Source of the DNA: an uncultured Clostridia bacterium
Lineage (GTDB): Bacteria > Bacillota > Clostridia > TANB77 > UBA1234
Assembly: GCA_934132775.1 (NCBI GenBank)
Contig: CAKPAA010000001.1
Location: 1 to 64,000, forward strand
Direction of reading: 5' to 3'
Length of the DNA: 64,000 nt
Below the pieces are notes generated by a model, which was given only the letters and a program-made list of their open reading frames with translations, made no database searches and was not told where the DNA came from. The position numbers and the translations under genes are program-made. The number at the start of each line of letters is the position of its first letter. Positions within the stretch are counted from its first letter, which is position 1. Positions 1 to 8,331 of this stretch are shown piece by piece.

Positions 1-72
1 GGCTAATGGTTTGCCACTATCAGGCACCATAGAGGTCTTTCACCTCCTAGTTATTACCCATGCCGGGCGCAC
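1..72 (-). mobile_element. Group IIC intron, 5' end (rest outside the window)
   Basis: On the minus strand the sequence begins GTGCGCCCGGCATGGGT at position 72. This matches the GUGYG intron start and the first helix of class C group II introns as I recall them from the Oceanobacillus/Bacillus IIC introns. A GAGGT-GAAA-ACCTC hairpin and a segment ending in TTAGCC follow, as in domain I of that class. It starts two bases after the T-tract of the rnpB terminator. IIC introns are known to insert just downstream of intrinsic terminators, so the location supports the call. Only 72 nt are visible; the reverse transcriptase ORF and domains V/VI would lie before position 1. IIC identity is from remembered family sequence. 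Confidence 0.82.
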
Positions 73-73
73 T

Positions 74-105
74 AAAAGAAAAAGACTTGCCATTTAGCAA
101 ATCTT
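74..105 (-). terminator. Intrinsic terminator of rnpB
   Basis: Minus strand AAGATTTGC / GCAAGTCTT stem (one G-U pair) with loop TAAATG, followed by TTTTCTTTT. It lies eight bases beyond the 3' strand of RNase P helix P1. It is also the apparent recognition structure for the group II intron that starts at position 72. Confidence 0.85.
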
Positions 106-113
106 TCTCATAT

Positions 114-454
114 AAAAGAGCAAATCTATAAGCCGGGTTCTGTATTGGATAATCATTTATCTAGGGCATATATCGCTATATGTCTCAAGCCACATAAAAA
201 CAAAAAGAAAAGACGAGCAATCTTATTTTTCTTTTTCTGGTGTTGCTCCAGGTGGGGTTTACATAGCAGATATGTCTCCATATCTCTGGTAGGCTCTTAC
301 CCTGCCTTTCCATCCTTACCTCTAAAAGAGGCGGTTTATTTCTGTTGCACTTTCCTTAGAGTTACCTCCACCAGCCGTTAGCTGGCACCCTGCTCTGTGG
401 AGCCCGGACTTTCCTCTCGTGCCACGCACCAGCGATTATCTGACTTACTCCTTT
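114..454 (-). ncRNA. rnpB: RNase P RNA (M1-type, class A-like)
   Basis: Catalytic RNA of RNase P, which removes the 5' leaders of pre-tRNAs. The two universal P4/CR hallmarks are present on the minus strand: GAGGAAAGTCCGGGCTC near the 5' end (about 421-390) and AGAACCCGGCTTA near the 3' end (about 141-129). The 5' AAAGGAGTAAGTC (454-442) and 3' GATTTGCTCTTTT (126-114) pair along 13 positions with G-U wobbles and form helix P1, which fixes both ends to within a few bases. The ACAGAAATAAACCGCC segment and GGTAAGAGCCTACC hairpin fit class A. Length about 341 nt is normal. It has its own promoter and terminator. Confidence 0.96.
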
Positions 455-457
455 AAT

Positions 458-486
458 ATATTACATTTATTTGATACTTATGTCAA
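458..486 (-). promoter_or_regulatory. Sigma-A promoter of rnpB
   Basis: TTGACA (486-481), 17-base spacer, TAATAT (463-458). The predicted start falls at about 454, exactly the 5' strand of P1. Confidence 0.9.
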
Positions 487-556
487 GCAATAAAGTCGAA
501 TTTTGTATAGTTTCAATTGGAAGTGATTTTTCTTTATGCAATTGAAGAGGGAAACA

Positions 557-599
557 ATAAAAAGGACAAACCTTATTATATAAAAGCTTGCCCTTTTCT
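557..599 (-). terminator. Terminator after the 604-1434 gene
   Basis: Minus strand AAAGGGCAAGC paired with GTTTGTCCTTT across an A/T-rich loop, followed by TTTTTATTG. It begins a few bases after the stop codon. Confidence 0.7.
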
Positions 600-603
600 T
601 TAT

Positions 604-1434
604 TTACTTTAAATTATCTATGTTCTCTTGTGTCAAGTTAATGTATGGAATATCAATTTCATTTGCCGTTTCAAGATATTGATTTACCCATTTTTCATAA
701 TTTGCTTTGGTAATTGGATTTTTTAATTCATAAACTCCATCTTTCATAACATAATAAACAATTCCGTCACCATTTGTATCAACATCTTTTGGATATTTAG
801 CGCCTTCATAATTTGTATCTGCCAAAGATTCATCCCAAGCATCTACGTACGCAATTAAAGTGTAAGTATTTGTTTCTTTATCATATTTATATAATGAATA
901 TGGCCACAATTTATCACCTGCAAGACCTTGATTATGAGAAGCCGAGACTTTTAAAATTCCATTATCATAAAATGTTGTTGCTACATAAGAAGAAAATTCT
1001 TTTTCAACATCTCCACTTGTTTCATTATAATCGTATATAACTGATACCATACCAGCTGTTGGTGCTGAACCAATTGAAACAACAAGTTCTTCTTTTCCAT
1101 CTAAGTCAACATCGCATATAGCAAACATATTGTCTTCTATTTTAAATATTTCGTCTTCAAACAATATTTCATCATCTATCAATTTTTTATCTTCTAATAT
1201 TTTAGATAGAGCCTTTTTATATGCTTCTAATCTAATAGGCTCGTGCTTTACATTATTGCTTTCAGAAATGTTTTCACCAGACATCTCGCCGGAAATAATT
1301 CCACCACCATTTATAACCTTTTGATTACTCTTTCTATAAGCTACGACAACACAAATTATGCATACAAAAATTAAAATCAATAAAACTGCCGTTAGAATAA
1401 CATTACCTTTTTCATTTGATTTTTTGTTATTCAT
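604..1434 (-). CDS. Membrane-anchored extracytoplasmic protein with Asp-rich loop
   Basis: Function not recognised. About 276 aa from the ATG of MNNKKSNEKG; I prefer this over upstream in-frame Met codons because GAGGGAGA sits about 10 bases before it. A short basic N-terminus and one hydrophobic segment (about residues 10-33) predict an N-in, C-out anchored protein. The linker after the membrane carries SGEMSGEN. The outer domain holds a DVDLDGKEE loop and later DTNGDG, both resembling EF-hand/VCBS-like calcium loops. The first loop and its surroundings resemble DLDQNGRLE in the next gene upstream (1703-3019), so the two are probably distant paralogues. It has its own promoter (1499-1527) and terminator. 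Confidence 0.75.
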   Translation of the reverse strand: MNNKKSNEKGNVILTAVLLILIFVCIICVVVAYRKSNQKVINGGGIISGEMSGENISESNNVKHEPIRLEAYKKALSKILEDKKLIDDEILFEDEIFKIEDNMFAICDVDLDGKEELVVSIGSAPTAGMVSVIYDYNETSGDVEKEFSSYVATTFYDNGILKVSASHNQGLAGDKLWPYSLYKYDKETNTYTLIAYVDAWDESLADTNYEGAKYPKDVDTNGDGIVYYVMKDGVYELKNPITKANYEKWVNQYLETANEIDIPYINLTQENIDNLK

Positions 1435-1498
1435 AAATATCATCTCCCTCTTCACCACTAATAAAATTATTGGTTTAAAATATGAAACCTTTACTAAT

Positions 1499-1527
1499 AT
1501 TCTATAACTAAGCTGCTAAAAATTCAA
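1499..1527 (-). promoter_or_regulatory. Promoter of the 604-1434 gene
   Basis: TTGAAT (1527-1522), 17-base spacer, TAGAAT (1504-1499) on the minus strand, about 65 bases before the start codon. Confidence 0.6.
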
Positions 1528-1642
1528 CATATTATGAAGTTTTTCTATTCACATCTAATTCGACAATTTAAGATGGTAAAAAGTTTTAATAAAGTTAATT
1601 CAATTCTTAAAATTTAGATATCCTTATTTAGTTAAAAGCTCT

Positions 1643-1674
1643 TAAAAATAGAAAACCGAAACTTCTAGATTTTC
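1643..1674 (-). terminator. Possible terminator after the 1703-3019 gene
   Basis: Weak 7-bp stem GAAAATC/GGTTTTC with a 10-base loop followed by TATTTTTAA on the minus strand. Confidence 0.4.
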
Positions 1675-1702
1675 AACTTTCATCACATTAGTTTCTGTTT
1701 TA

Positions 1703-3019
1703 CTAGTCTGCTATATATAGAAGAGAAATTTTCTCTATTTTACCATCTTTAATATAAAAGTCTATTTCACTTCCAAGTGCACCATCAACATCAGCAAGAG
1801 GTTCTTTATATACATATGTTATATTATTAACCTCATCAGGCACACGTGTTAAATCTTCTATATATGTGTTTTGCAATTTTTCTAAGCTATCTCCAACACT
1901 TATTCCTTTAATTGTTTTATAATTGGGAGAAGTAGTTTCAATTTTATTTATATAATAATTACCATTATAATAATCAAGAAGTGCCGTTATTGTAATATCA
2001 TCATAAGTATATGTTCTCCACATATATCCATCGCCATTATCAAATTCTGATTTTATAACTTCTTTGTTAAAATTGCTTATATTGTCGTTAAGTATCGCTT
2101 TCTCGCCGCTTTGACCAATTAAAGAAAATTTCTCATTTAAACTTATTCCCGAATCAGATACAAAAAATCTAAATCCTTCATAAGAAGTTATAAGCTTTGC
2201 TCTTAATTCATCGCCACTAACGTTAGAAAAATCAATATCATTCGAGGTAATCCATTCAATATTAACAAGTTTTAATTCTAAGTTACTGAACAATTTATTT
2301 TCAATCAATTGATAATCTTCTAGTGTTATTTTGTTTCTGCTTGCGTCTTCTAATATCACTTCGTAAGAATCACTATTACTAATCTTTGTATTCTTATAAG
2401 CTATCGTATTCTCTGAAAGCTTACCATTTTTTAACACTATGTCTTGCTTATTTTCATAATACTCAGCAGCGCCATTTCTAACCAAATCATCGAATATATA
2501 ATGGTATTCATTCTTATCTTCATCTATAAAAACTTTTGCTGTTGCAGTCATTATATCAGCTTCTGAGTTTCCCTCTTCATTATTTCTTTCAATTTTATTT
2601 AATCCGTCAAGACGCTCATTAACTTCATAGTAATTACTATATGTATAAAGACCAGTTCCTTGACAAGAAGAAGCTATTATTTCAAGTCTTCCATTTTGGT
2701 CTAAATCAGTAATTGCATAACCATAAGGATTATATGTGTTATCTTCTGTGTATAAATTCCACATATCAATATTGTTCATAATAACGTCTATTTGCTTTTT
2801 ATAGTCTGTTACCTGAGTTTGCGTATTTTCTCCGCTTTCTTTTATGTCTCCACTCACATTATTAGAGCCTACATTTGTCTTTTTATTATTGATAGAAACA
2901 GTTGTTCCTATTGCAATAATTAAGACTATTAAAACTATAATTACGATAACTTTCGCAGAACCTTTTTGATTTGAAAATTCAACAATGTTAAGCCTTTTCC
3001 CTAAACTATTATTATTCAT
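1703..3019 (-). CDS. Membrane-anchored extracytoplasmic protein, SGD/SGE linker
   Basis: Function not recognised; 438 aa. One transmembrane segment lies at about residues 23-44 (KVIVIIVLIVLIIAIGTTV), followed by a polar linker with VSGDIKESGEN. The outer region contains YGYAITDLDQNGRLEI, an Asp-rich loop like that in the 604-1434 product, and a C-terminal part with GISVGDSLEKLQ, a pattern common in small secreted clostridial repeat domains. AAAGGA lies nine bases before the ATG. It is monocistronic: a consensus promoter lies at 3062-3090 and the next gene has its own promoter. It could be a surface sensor or binding protein; no catalytic motif is visible. Confidence 0.75.
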   Translation of the reverse strand: MNNNSLGKRLNIVEFSNQKGSAKVIVIIVLIVLIIAIGTTVSINNKKTNVGSNNVSGDIKESGENTQTQVTDYKKQIDVIMNNIDMWNLYTEDNTYNPYGYAITDLDQNGRLEIIASSCQGTGLYTYSNYYEVNERLDGLNKIERNNEEGNSEADIMTATAKVFIDEDKNEYHYIFDDLVRNGAAEYYENKQDIVLKNGKLSENTIAYKNTKISNSDSYEVILEDASRNKITLEDYQLIENKLFSNLELKLVNIEWITSNDIDFSNVSGDELRAKLITSYEGFRFFVSDSGISLNEKFSLIGQSGEKAILNDNISNFNKEVIKSEFDNGDGYMWRTYTYDDITITALLDYYNGNYYINKIETTSPNYKTIKGISVGDSLEKLQNTYIEDLTRVPDEVNNITYVYKEPLADVDGALGSEIDFYIKDGKIEKISLLYIAD

Positions 3020-3061
3020 AAATATCTTCCTTTCTTTTTTATATTTCCCACTACTAAGGTA

Positions 3062-3090
3062 AGTATATTATTTGAATATTTTGTTGTCAA
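3062..3090 (-). promoter_or_regulatory. Promoter of the 1703-3019 gene
   Basis: TTGACA (3090-3085), 17-base spacer, TATACT (3067-3062) on the minus strand. Confidence 0.85.
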
Positions 3091-3342
3091 TATCACAAGG
3101 AAAAATCTGTAACAATAAAGTTATAATCTGATTTTATATCAAGATACTGTTTTTTAGATCCACTTGAAAATTTTAGATTGAAAAGGAGAAAATATCTCAC
3201 ATAAAATAAATAGAGAAGCAGCAATTACTCCTCTACGAAAAGTTAATTTATATTTAATTTTGACATTTTATATATAATAACGATAAATAGAGCACTTATA
3301 TTACAACACATAAATTAAAGAAATTTTATTTTAAGCAAAAAT

Positions 3343-3378
3343 AAAAACCTGCTTGCTTAGAATAAAGAGCAAACAGGT
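3343..3378 (-). terminator. Terminator of the MBOAT/DHHW operon
   Basis: Minus strand ACCTGTTTGCT / AGCAAGCAGGT stem with a 10-base loop and TTTTTATTTTTG tail, six bases past the stop of the DHHW gene. Confidence 0.85.
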
Positions 3379-3384
3379 ATAATA

Positions 3385-4479
3385 CTACAAACTTTTAAGT
3401 GAAGAGCTATTATTTATAACTGAAACACTGTATTCAAATAAAATATCTTTATTAGAAAAATCTATATAGTTTCCTAATATTCTTGGTGAAATGTATCTAG
3501 TGTCAACAACTATAACTTTGCTATAACTATCAGCTAATAGTGGAGTCAAGCTACTTCCATAAGAGTCTCTGAATATAATAAGTTCTTTATCTGTATTAGC
3601 TGACGGATTAGTTATTTCTAACAATGCTGCTGCACCCGAAAGATAAATATCATATTTGTCATAAGCAGATAATTTCGTCATATCATAAATCTTTGATGTT
3701 TTTTCATTTTCGAGGCTATAAACATTACATTTATCTAAAATATCATTTGTTAATATCTTAAGTGTGTCACTTTTTGTATTAACCGGAAATTGACCAGCAT
3801 AAACGCCTCTAAATTCTGTAATTTCTTTTTCGGTATACGTAGAATTATTATCTAGCTCCATTTCTGTCTTTATTTTATTAACAGTATTAGTTAGCTTTTC
3901 TTGTTTCCAGTGTGAATCTGTTATATAGTAAGATGACAAATCCAAAGTGTCAAATATATTTATATACTTAGCCCAAGACAAACTATTGCTTAATAATTCT
4001 TGCATTTTATCATAGTCTAGTCTCAAATTATCTCCGCTCACAAAATAGTTTTTATCAGGTACTACTGTGTAATATACTTTATTAGTATCATTCAAATATT
4101 TTTCTTTAATCTCATTTATTCTCTTTGCTAAATTTAAAACAGATTTCTCATCTAACGGATATGTTTGTTCAACTAAAATTCCGTCTTTTTCGTAAATATT
4201 GTTATAGTCTAATTTTCCAAATACATTGTGTTCTGTCAAAACCTTAGTTTTTCTAAAAGTTTCCCTTGCTACAAATTGATCAGTTGTATACGTATCAAAT
4301 TTGCTGAAAAATGTTCCATTTAGTAGGCTACTAATTGAAAATTCAGGAAACTGTGCTAGTTTTCTTCTTTCTGAAACAGAAATTAAAGTATCTTCCTTGA
4401 CAATACAAATAATTAGCGCACTAACTATTATTAAAACGAATAACAAAGATACCACTATATTTTTTATTTTATCATTCAT
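3385..4479 (-). CDS. DHHW/AlgX-like SGNH-type protein, partner of MBOAT acyltransferase
   Basis: 364 aa with one N-terminal transmembrane segment (about residues 8-27) and an extracytoplasmic domain. YITDSHWKQEK fits the DHHW family signature (a TDSHW variant) and FRDSYGSSL fits the serine block of SGNH-like acetyl-transfer proteins of the AlgX/AlgJ group. Such proteins are encoded next to MBOAT O-acyltransferases and transfer or accept acetyl groups on surface glycans outside the cell. Here the start codon follows the MBOAT stop by 11 bases and its GAGGTG ribosome site overlaps that stop, so the pair is translationally coupled. The acetylated polymer is unknown. Confidence 0.85.
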   Translation of the reverse strand: MNDKIKNIVVSLLFVLIIVSALIICIVKEDTLISVSERRKLAQFPEFSISSLLNGTFFSKFDTYTTDQFVARETFRKTKVLTEHNVFGKLDYNNIYEKDGILVEQTYPLDEKSVLNLAKRINEIKEKYLNDTNKVYYTVVPDKNYFVSGDNLRLDYDKMQELLSNSLSWAKYINIFDTLDLSSYYITDSHWKQEKLTNTVNKIKTEMELDNNSTYTEKEITEFRGVYAGQFPVNTKSDTLKILTNDILDKCNVYSLENEKTSKIYDMTKLSAYDKYDIYLSGAAALLEITNPSANTDKELIIFRDSYGSSLTPLLADSYSKVIVVDTRYISPRILGNYIDFSNKDILFEYSVSVINNSSSLKSL

Positions 4480-4490
4480 AATAGCACCTC

Positions 4491-5882
4491 CTAAAATCTA
4501 AAATACAAGAATGGATTATATGAATTGTCTACTAAATATGCCGTTACAACAAACATTAAAAGTGTTAAACAAACTGGTTCAAGTATATTTATAATAGAGT
4601 TCATAACTTTATTTTCTTTTAATTTATCCACAGCATTCTTCATAAGCGGTGTTGCACCAATTATAGCTATTAAAAGTGTAACAAAATAACTCTTTAAATA
4701 ATATAGAGTATATTTATTTACAAAAACTTCTCCGTTTGCGCCAAATAGTCCTATTATATTCTTAAATGCCTCTCCCATAGTGTTTGCATTAAATATTACA
4801 AAGCTTATCATAACTATAAATAAAACATATATCCTTTTTACAAAGTTAGGTGCTTTTTCAAGATATTTAGCTAAGAAGAATTTTTCAATGATAAGAAGTA
4901 CGCCAAACATAAGTCCCCAAACGACAAAGTTCCAACTTGCACCGTGCCATATACCAGTAAGTGCCCAAACAACTAAAATATTTCTAATTTGTTTCTTAAC
5001 ACCTTTTCTGTTTCCACCAAGAGGAATATACACGTAATCTCTAAACCAAGAGCTTAAAGACATATGCCATCTTCTCCAAAATTCTGTTATACTCTTAGAT
5101 ATATATGGATAATCAAAGTTTTCTAAGAAGTGAAAACCAAAAATTCTTCCAAGACCAATAGCCATATCTGAATATGCTGAAAAATCGAAATAAATTTGAA
5201 GCATATATCCTATTGCAAATATCCAATAAAATAAGACACTTTTTTCGGTTGTTGCAGTGAACTTAGTACAAAGTTCTCCAAGCATATTGGCAATTAAAAC
5301 TTTCTTAGCAAGACCTAGCACAAATCTTCTAACGCCATACGAAAAAGTTTCAAAACTACATTTTCTATTATTAAGCTCATCTTCAACTGTTTCATACCTT
5401 ACAATAGGTCCTGCGATAAGTTGAGGAAACAGCATTACGTACGTCGCAAGTTTTAAAAAGCTCTTTTGAACTTTAACTTTTCCGTTATATACATCAATAA
5501 CATAACTAAGAATTTGGAACGTATAGAAAGATATTCCTATCGGTAAGGCTAGTCTTAGAAGAGGGATACTCGTTTTTAAAATACCATTAACATTTGAAAT
5601 CATAAAGTCAGTGTACTTAAAAATGCAAAGTAAGCCAATATGAATTGCAATAGTCGTAATAAATATACTTTTCTTTTTAAATTTATCTATTAAAAGAGCA
5701 CCAATATATGCAACTAATATTTCTGCTAACATAAGCAATATATACTTTGGTTCGCCATAGTAATAAAAAACTAATGACGCAATAAATAAAACAACATTTC
5801 TTGCTTTTTTGGGTAAAATAAAATATAACACAATAACTATTGGCAAGAAATAATATAAAAAACTAATACTCGTAAATAGCAT
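4491..5882 (-). CDS. MBOAT family O-acyltransferase (AlgI/DltB/PatA-like)
   Basis: 463-aa polytopic membrane protein of normal family length. Signature elements are WRRWHMSLSSWFRDYVYIPLGG and, about 30 residues later, TGIWHGASWNF with the conserved His of MBOAT enzymes. The family moves acyl groups across the membrane for O-acylation of cell-surface polymers (alginate, peptidoglycan, teichoic acid and others). It starts with AGGAGG eight bases before ATG. It forms a two-gene operon with the DHHW protein. An intrinsic terminator lies directly in front of it (5900-5935) and I see no promoter between that terminator and the gene, so expression may depend on read-through from the DUF4358-like gene. 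Confidence 0.93.
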   Translation of the reverse strand: MLFTSISFLYYFLPIVIVLYFILPKKARNVVLFIASLVFYYYGEPKYILLMLAEILVAYIGALLIDKFKKKSIFITTIAIHIGLLCIFKYTDFMISNVNGILKTSIPLLRLALPIGISFYTFQILSYVIDVYNGKVKVQKSFLKLATYVMLFPQLIAGPIVRYETVEDELNNRKCSFETFSYGVRRFVLGLAKKVLIANMLGELCTKFTATTEKSVLFYWIFAIGYMLQIYFDFSAYSDMAIGLGRIFGFHFLENFDYPYISKSITEFWRRWHMSLSSWFRDYVYIPLGGNRKGVKKQIRNILVVWALTGIWHGASWNFVVWGLMFGVLLIIEKFFLAKYLEKAPNFVKRIYVLFIVMISFVIFNANTMGEAFKNIIGLFGANGEVFVNKYTLYYLKSYFVTLLIAIIGATPLMKNAVDKLKENKVMNSIINILEPVCLTLLMFVVTAYLVDNSYNPFLYFRF

Positions 5883-5899
5883 ATTTTCCTCCTATTATT

Positions 5900-5935
5900 A
5901 AAATAAGCTTCCTAACATTTATGGAAGCTTATTTT
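5900..5935 (-). terminator. Terminator between DUF4358-like gene and MBOAT gene
   Basis: AATAAGCTTCC / GGAAGCTTATT 11-bp stem with a 10-base loop ending in TTTTAATAA on the minus strand. It ends about 12 bases before the MBOAT ribosome site, so it can act as a partial terminator controlling the downstream pair. Confidence 0.8.
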
Positions 5936-5950
5936 GCTATCTAATCTCAC

Positions 5951-6595
5951 TTATTGTATAACTGGTTCTCCTGAAATTTCTGCTGGTGTATCAACTTCGT
6001 TAACTGCTGGTTGGTCAATAGTTAATTCTGGTGGAAGTTCTATGTCTTCACCCAAATCGTTTGTTTTTTCTAATTCTTTACCAACGTTGTTTTCAACATA
6101 TTCTTTGAATGTATCATAAACTAATTTTGCGTCTTCTTCTATACCCATTACAGCAACAATTATATCGCCATAGTTAGTAATGTATAATCTTTCAGCAGAA
6201 ACACAAATCCACATATTCATATCTAAGTTATCATACATCTCTTGCTTCATTGCTTCAATATCGGCACCAGCTTTTGCTTTTATAACAGCAAATTCATATG
6301 GATTAACATTTATGAATGGTACTGATAGCACAAATGATTCAACGTTTTCATTTGATTGTAAACCTGTAAATCTTTTGAATGAGAAGTCATCTGATATATC
6401 CATAACTTCAGTATCAAAAGCATCTTTGGCATCAGGCATACACTTATCATAAATTCTGTTAATCATTGCTACCATATCACCAGTTGTTGAAATTGCTGTT
6501 CCATTGTTACCTTTGTTTGATAGTAAGACTGCTGCAACAGCTATTGCTATAACTAAAACAACACCTATAACTATCCATACTACGTTTTTCTTCAT
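5951..6595 (-). CDS. Membrane-anchored DUF4358-like protein
   Basis: 214 aa from MKKNVVWIV; this ATG has AAAGGATGA upstream, so the longer in-frame extension is not used. One transmembrane segment (about residues 5-24) is followed by an outer domain with FAVIKAKAGADIEAMKQ and YGDIIVAVMGIEEDAKLVYDTF. That order (aligned helix, then a beta hairpin, then a helix) is the layout of DUF4358 lipoprotein-like proteins of Firmicutes, whose role is unknown. The C-terminal tail is Pro/Glu-rich and contains AEISGEPVIQ, another SGE motif. Family assignment is from pattern memory. Confidence 0.7.
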   Translation of the reverse strand: MKKNVVWIVIGVVLVIAIAVAAVLLSNKGNNGTAISTTGDMVAMINRIYDKCMPDAKDAFDTEVMDISDDFSFKRFTGLQSNENVESFVLSVPFINVNPYEFAVIKAKAGADIEAMKQEMYDNLDMNMWICVSAERLYITNYGDIIVAVMGIEEDAKLVYDTFKEYVENNVGKELEKTNDLGEDIELPPELTIDQPAVNEVDTPAEISGEPVIQ

Positions 6596-6742
6596 AAAAA
6601 AATCATCCTTTCTTTTTTTGTTTACATACACCATTTTATTGGACTAGATATTTTAAAAAAAGTTCCATAAAATGATTTATAAATTCTCTATCCATAAAAT
6701 AGCGTACCATAAAACAATATCATTTGCAACTGGAAAAGTATT

Positions 6743-7012
6743 CTAAACTGATATGCTATCCTTCTGTTGCTTTTTATATTCTTCAAGTGCCTTTGCTACT
6801 TGATCGGGACAAGATGTTCCTTTGTTTCTACAAGGAATGCCTTTCAAAAGTTCTATAATATCATCAACATTCCTATTTTCAATTAGTTTAGAAACTCCAA
6901 CAGTATTGCCTGGGCAACCACCTACTATTTCTAATTTTTTAACAATGTCACCATCAATTTCAAAAATCATCTCGCTTGAACAAACTCCATCTGGTGTATA
7001 TCTAAATACCAT
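6743..7012 (-). CDS. TSCPD domain protein (TIGR03905-like)
   Basis: About 89 aa from MVFRYTPDGVCS; AAGGAG lies nine bases before this ATG, whereas the upstream GTG at 7021 is too close to it. It carries GGCPGNTVGVSKL and GTSCPDQVAKAL, the conserved blocks of the small TSCPD family, which also occurs as a C-terminal zinc-binding domain in class II ribonucleotide reductases. Conserved Cys residues suggest metal binding. Its start overlaps the end of the DUF2974 gene by about 11 bases, so the two are co-transcribed. Stand-alone function is unknown. Confidence 0.9.
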   Translation of the reverse strand: MVFRYTPDGVCSSEMIFEIDGDIVKKLEIVGGCPGNTVGVSKLIENRNVDDIIELLKGIPCRNKGTSCPDQVAKALEEYKKQQKDSISV

Positions 7013-8172
7013 TTTCTTCACTCTCCTTAATTTTATATGTTATTTCATTATTTAAGCTTATATCAAGTTGCTTTTTTCCAAACTTAAACTTTTCTTTTTC
7101 TCTTTCTTTAATGATTAAGAAATATGCTTTAACAAATATAGCAATCATTTCTCCCATTACCTTTTTATCTTCTTTTGATATTTCTTTATATTTTTTCAAA
7201 ATCTTAATAATGTTAGCCATAAGCGTTGTAGTCATATCTCCAAAAGTATTAGCATCAGTAGAATAAAAAAGTTCAAAAACAGAATCAATAAAAATTTTTC
7301 TCTGCATACTGGTAGTAGTAGTTAGCCAACTATCTAATGCACCTTTTATATCTTCACTTATTTGAGTATTCTTTTCAAGTCTTACTAAATCTGTTTGAAA
7401 CACCTGCCATGAAAAAATATCGTGCTGATATATTCCTTTTTCAAGACTCAAAACAACAGTTGTTTTCTCTTTATGGTCAAGTATTCTGCCAACAATAGAA
7501 TCCTGTGGCAAGTACGTTTCAAGCTTATTTAGTATAGACTTATTTCCGTACTTATCAATAATATCTTTATTAAAGCCTGGTCCATCATAGTTGTACACTT
7601 TTATAATTCGCTTTTGTAATTTTTCATTTGCTGAAATCGCTGAAAAAATTGCAACATTACCACCCTTAGAATGTCCACCGATTCTTATTCTTGCTATATT
7701 ATATTTTTCCGCAATCATAGATAAATATTCCTTACCGTGCTAATTGACATGGAACATTTTCTAAAAAAGACATATTAAAATCTTCTTTCCAGCCAATTAA
7801 ACTAGCATCTGTACCTATAAATGACACATACAACTCATCATCAGAAATATGTACAGTAACGGCACTGAACTGCTTTTCACTATCTTTATCGTCAACTTGA
7901 ACAAAATCAGTTACTTTCATAGCATTAAATCTCTTACTTTGCCCAAGATAAGTTATCATTTCCTTATCTCCATTATATCTAAAATCTTCATTATCAATGT
8001 TTTTCATTTTATTAGAAATGCTTTTAATAGTTTCAACACTTCTTAGCTTAACCATATCAAATCTTAAATATGAAAAACGTGCCAAAATCATACTGTCTAT
8101 TTCGTTAAATTCAAATTCGTCACTTATAGGAATATCGCCTCTCCACAACAAATAATCGTTTATATTTGCCAT
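7002..8172 (-). pseudogene. DUF2974 (Mbeg1-like) alpha/beta hydrolase, frameshifted
   Basis: Two consecutive reading frames together match one DUF2974 protein. The first (8172-7732) starts MANINDYLLWRGDIP and reaches FIGTDASLIGWKEDFNMSF. The second (to 7002) has IRIGGHSKGGN, the GHSKG nucleophile elbow, and YNYDGPGFN. The normal protein is a single chain of about 390 aa. The break is at about 7732-7745, where one extra base shifts the frame (CQLAR-stop against GKEYLSMIAEKY). No slippery sequence is visible. It is either a recent natural frameshift or a sequencing error. AAAGGAG precedes the first ATG. Confidence 0.82.
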
Positions 8173-8228
8173 ATAAAAACTCCTTTTCTTGTTTTAAAAT
8201 CTATTTTAACACTTAATATTATTAGCAC

Positions 8229-8265
8229 AAAAGCAAGCAACTTTCAACAAGTTACTTGCTTTTTA
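8229..8265 (-). terminator. Terminator of the beta-helix gene
   Basis: AAGCAAG-T-AAC / GTT-G-CTTGCTTTT hairpin with TTGTTGAAA loop on the minus strand, between the 8332-9747 gene and the DUF2974 gene. It is nearly symmetrical. Confidence 0.75.
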
Positions 8266-8331
8266 AACAAAATTTATATATGAAAAATTAAAAGGTTTTT
8301 ATATTAAGCGTATAGAATTAAAAAATTCAAT

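Larger units (their letters stand above)
3020..3384. other. Intergenic region without a gene
   Basis: About 365 bases. It holds the promoter of the 1703-3019 gene at one end and the terminator of the 3385-4479 gene at the other. A plus-strand TTGACA with TAAATA 18 bases away (about 3260-3290) looks promoter-like, but no plus-strand gene or hairpin follows. I see nothing else. Confidence 0.6.

Noticed and set aside
1..60. Extension of rnpB to the window edge
   Set aside because: Helix P1 closes at 114 and an intrinsic terminator follows; the sequence beyond 72 matches the start of a group IIC intron instead.
145..381. Plus-strand open frame of 78 codons
   Set aside because: It lies wholly inside rnpB on the opposite strand and has no ribosome site.
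7700..7760. Programmed frameshift in the DUF2974 gene
   Set aside because: No slippery heptamer, stimulating hairpin or internal ribosome-site-like element is evident near the junction; a plain indel is simpler.
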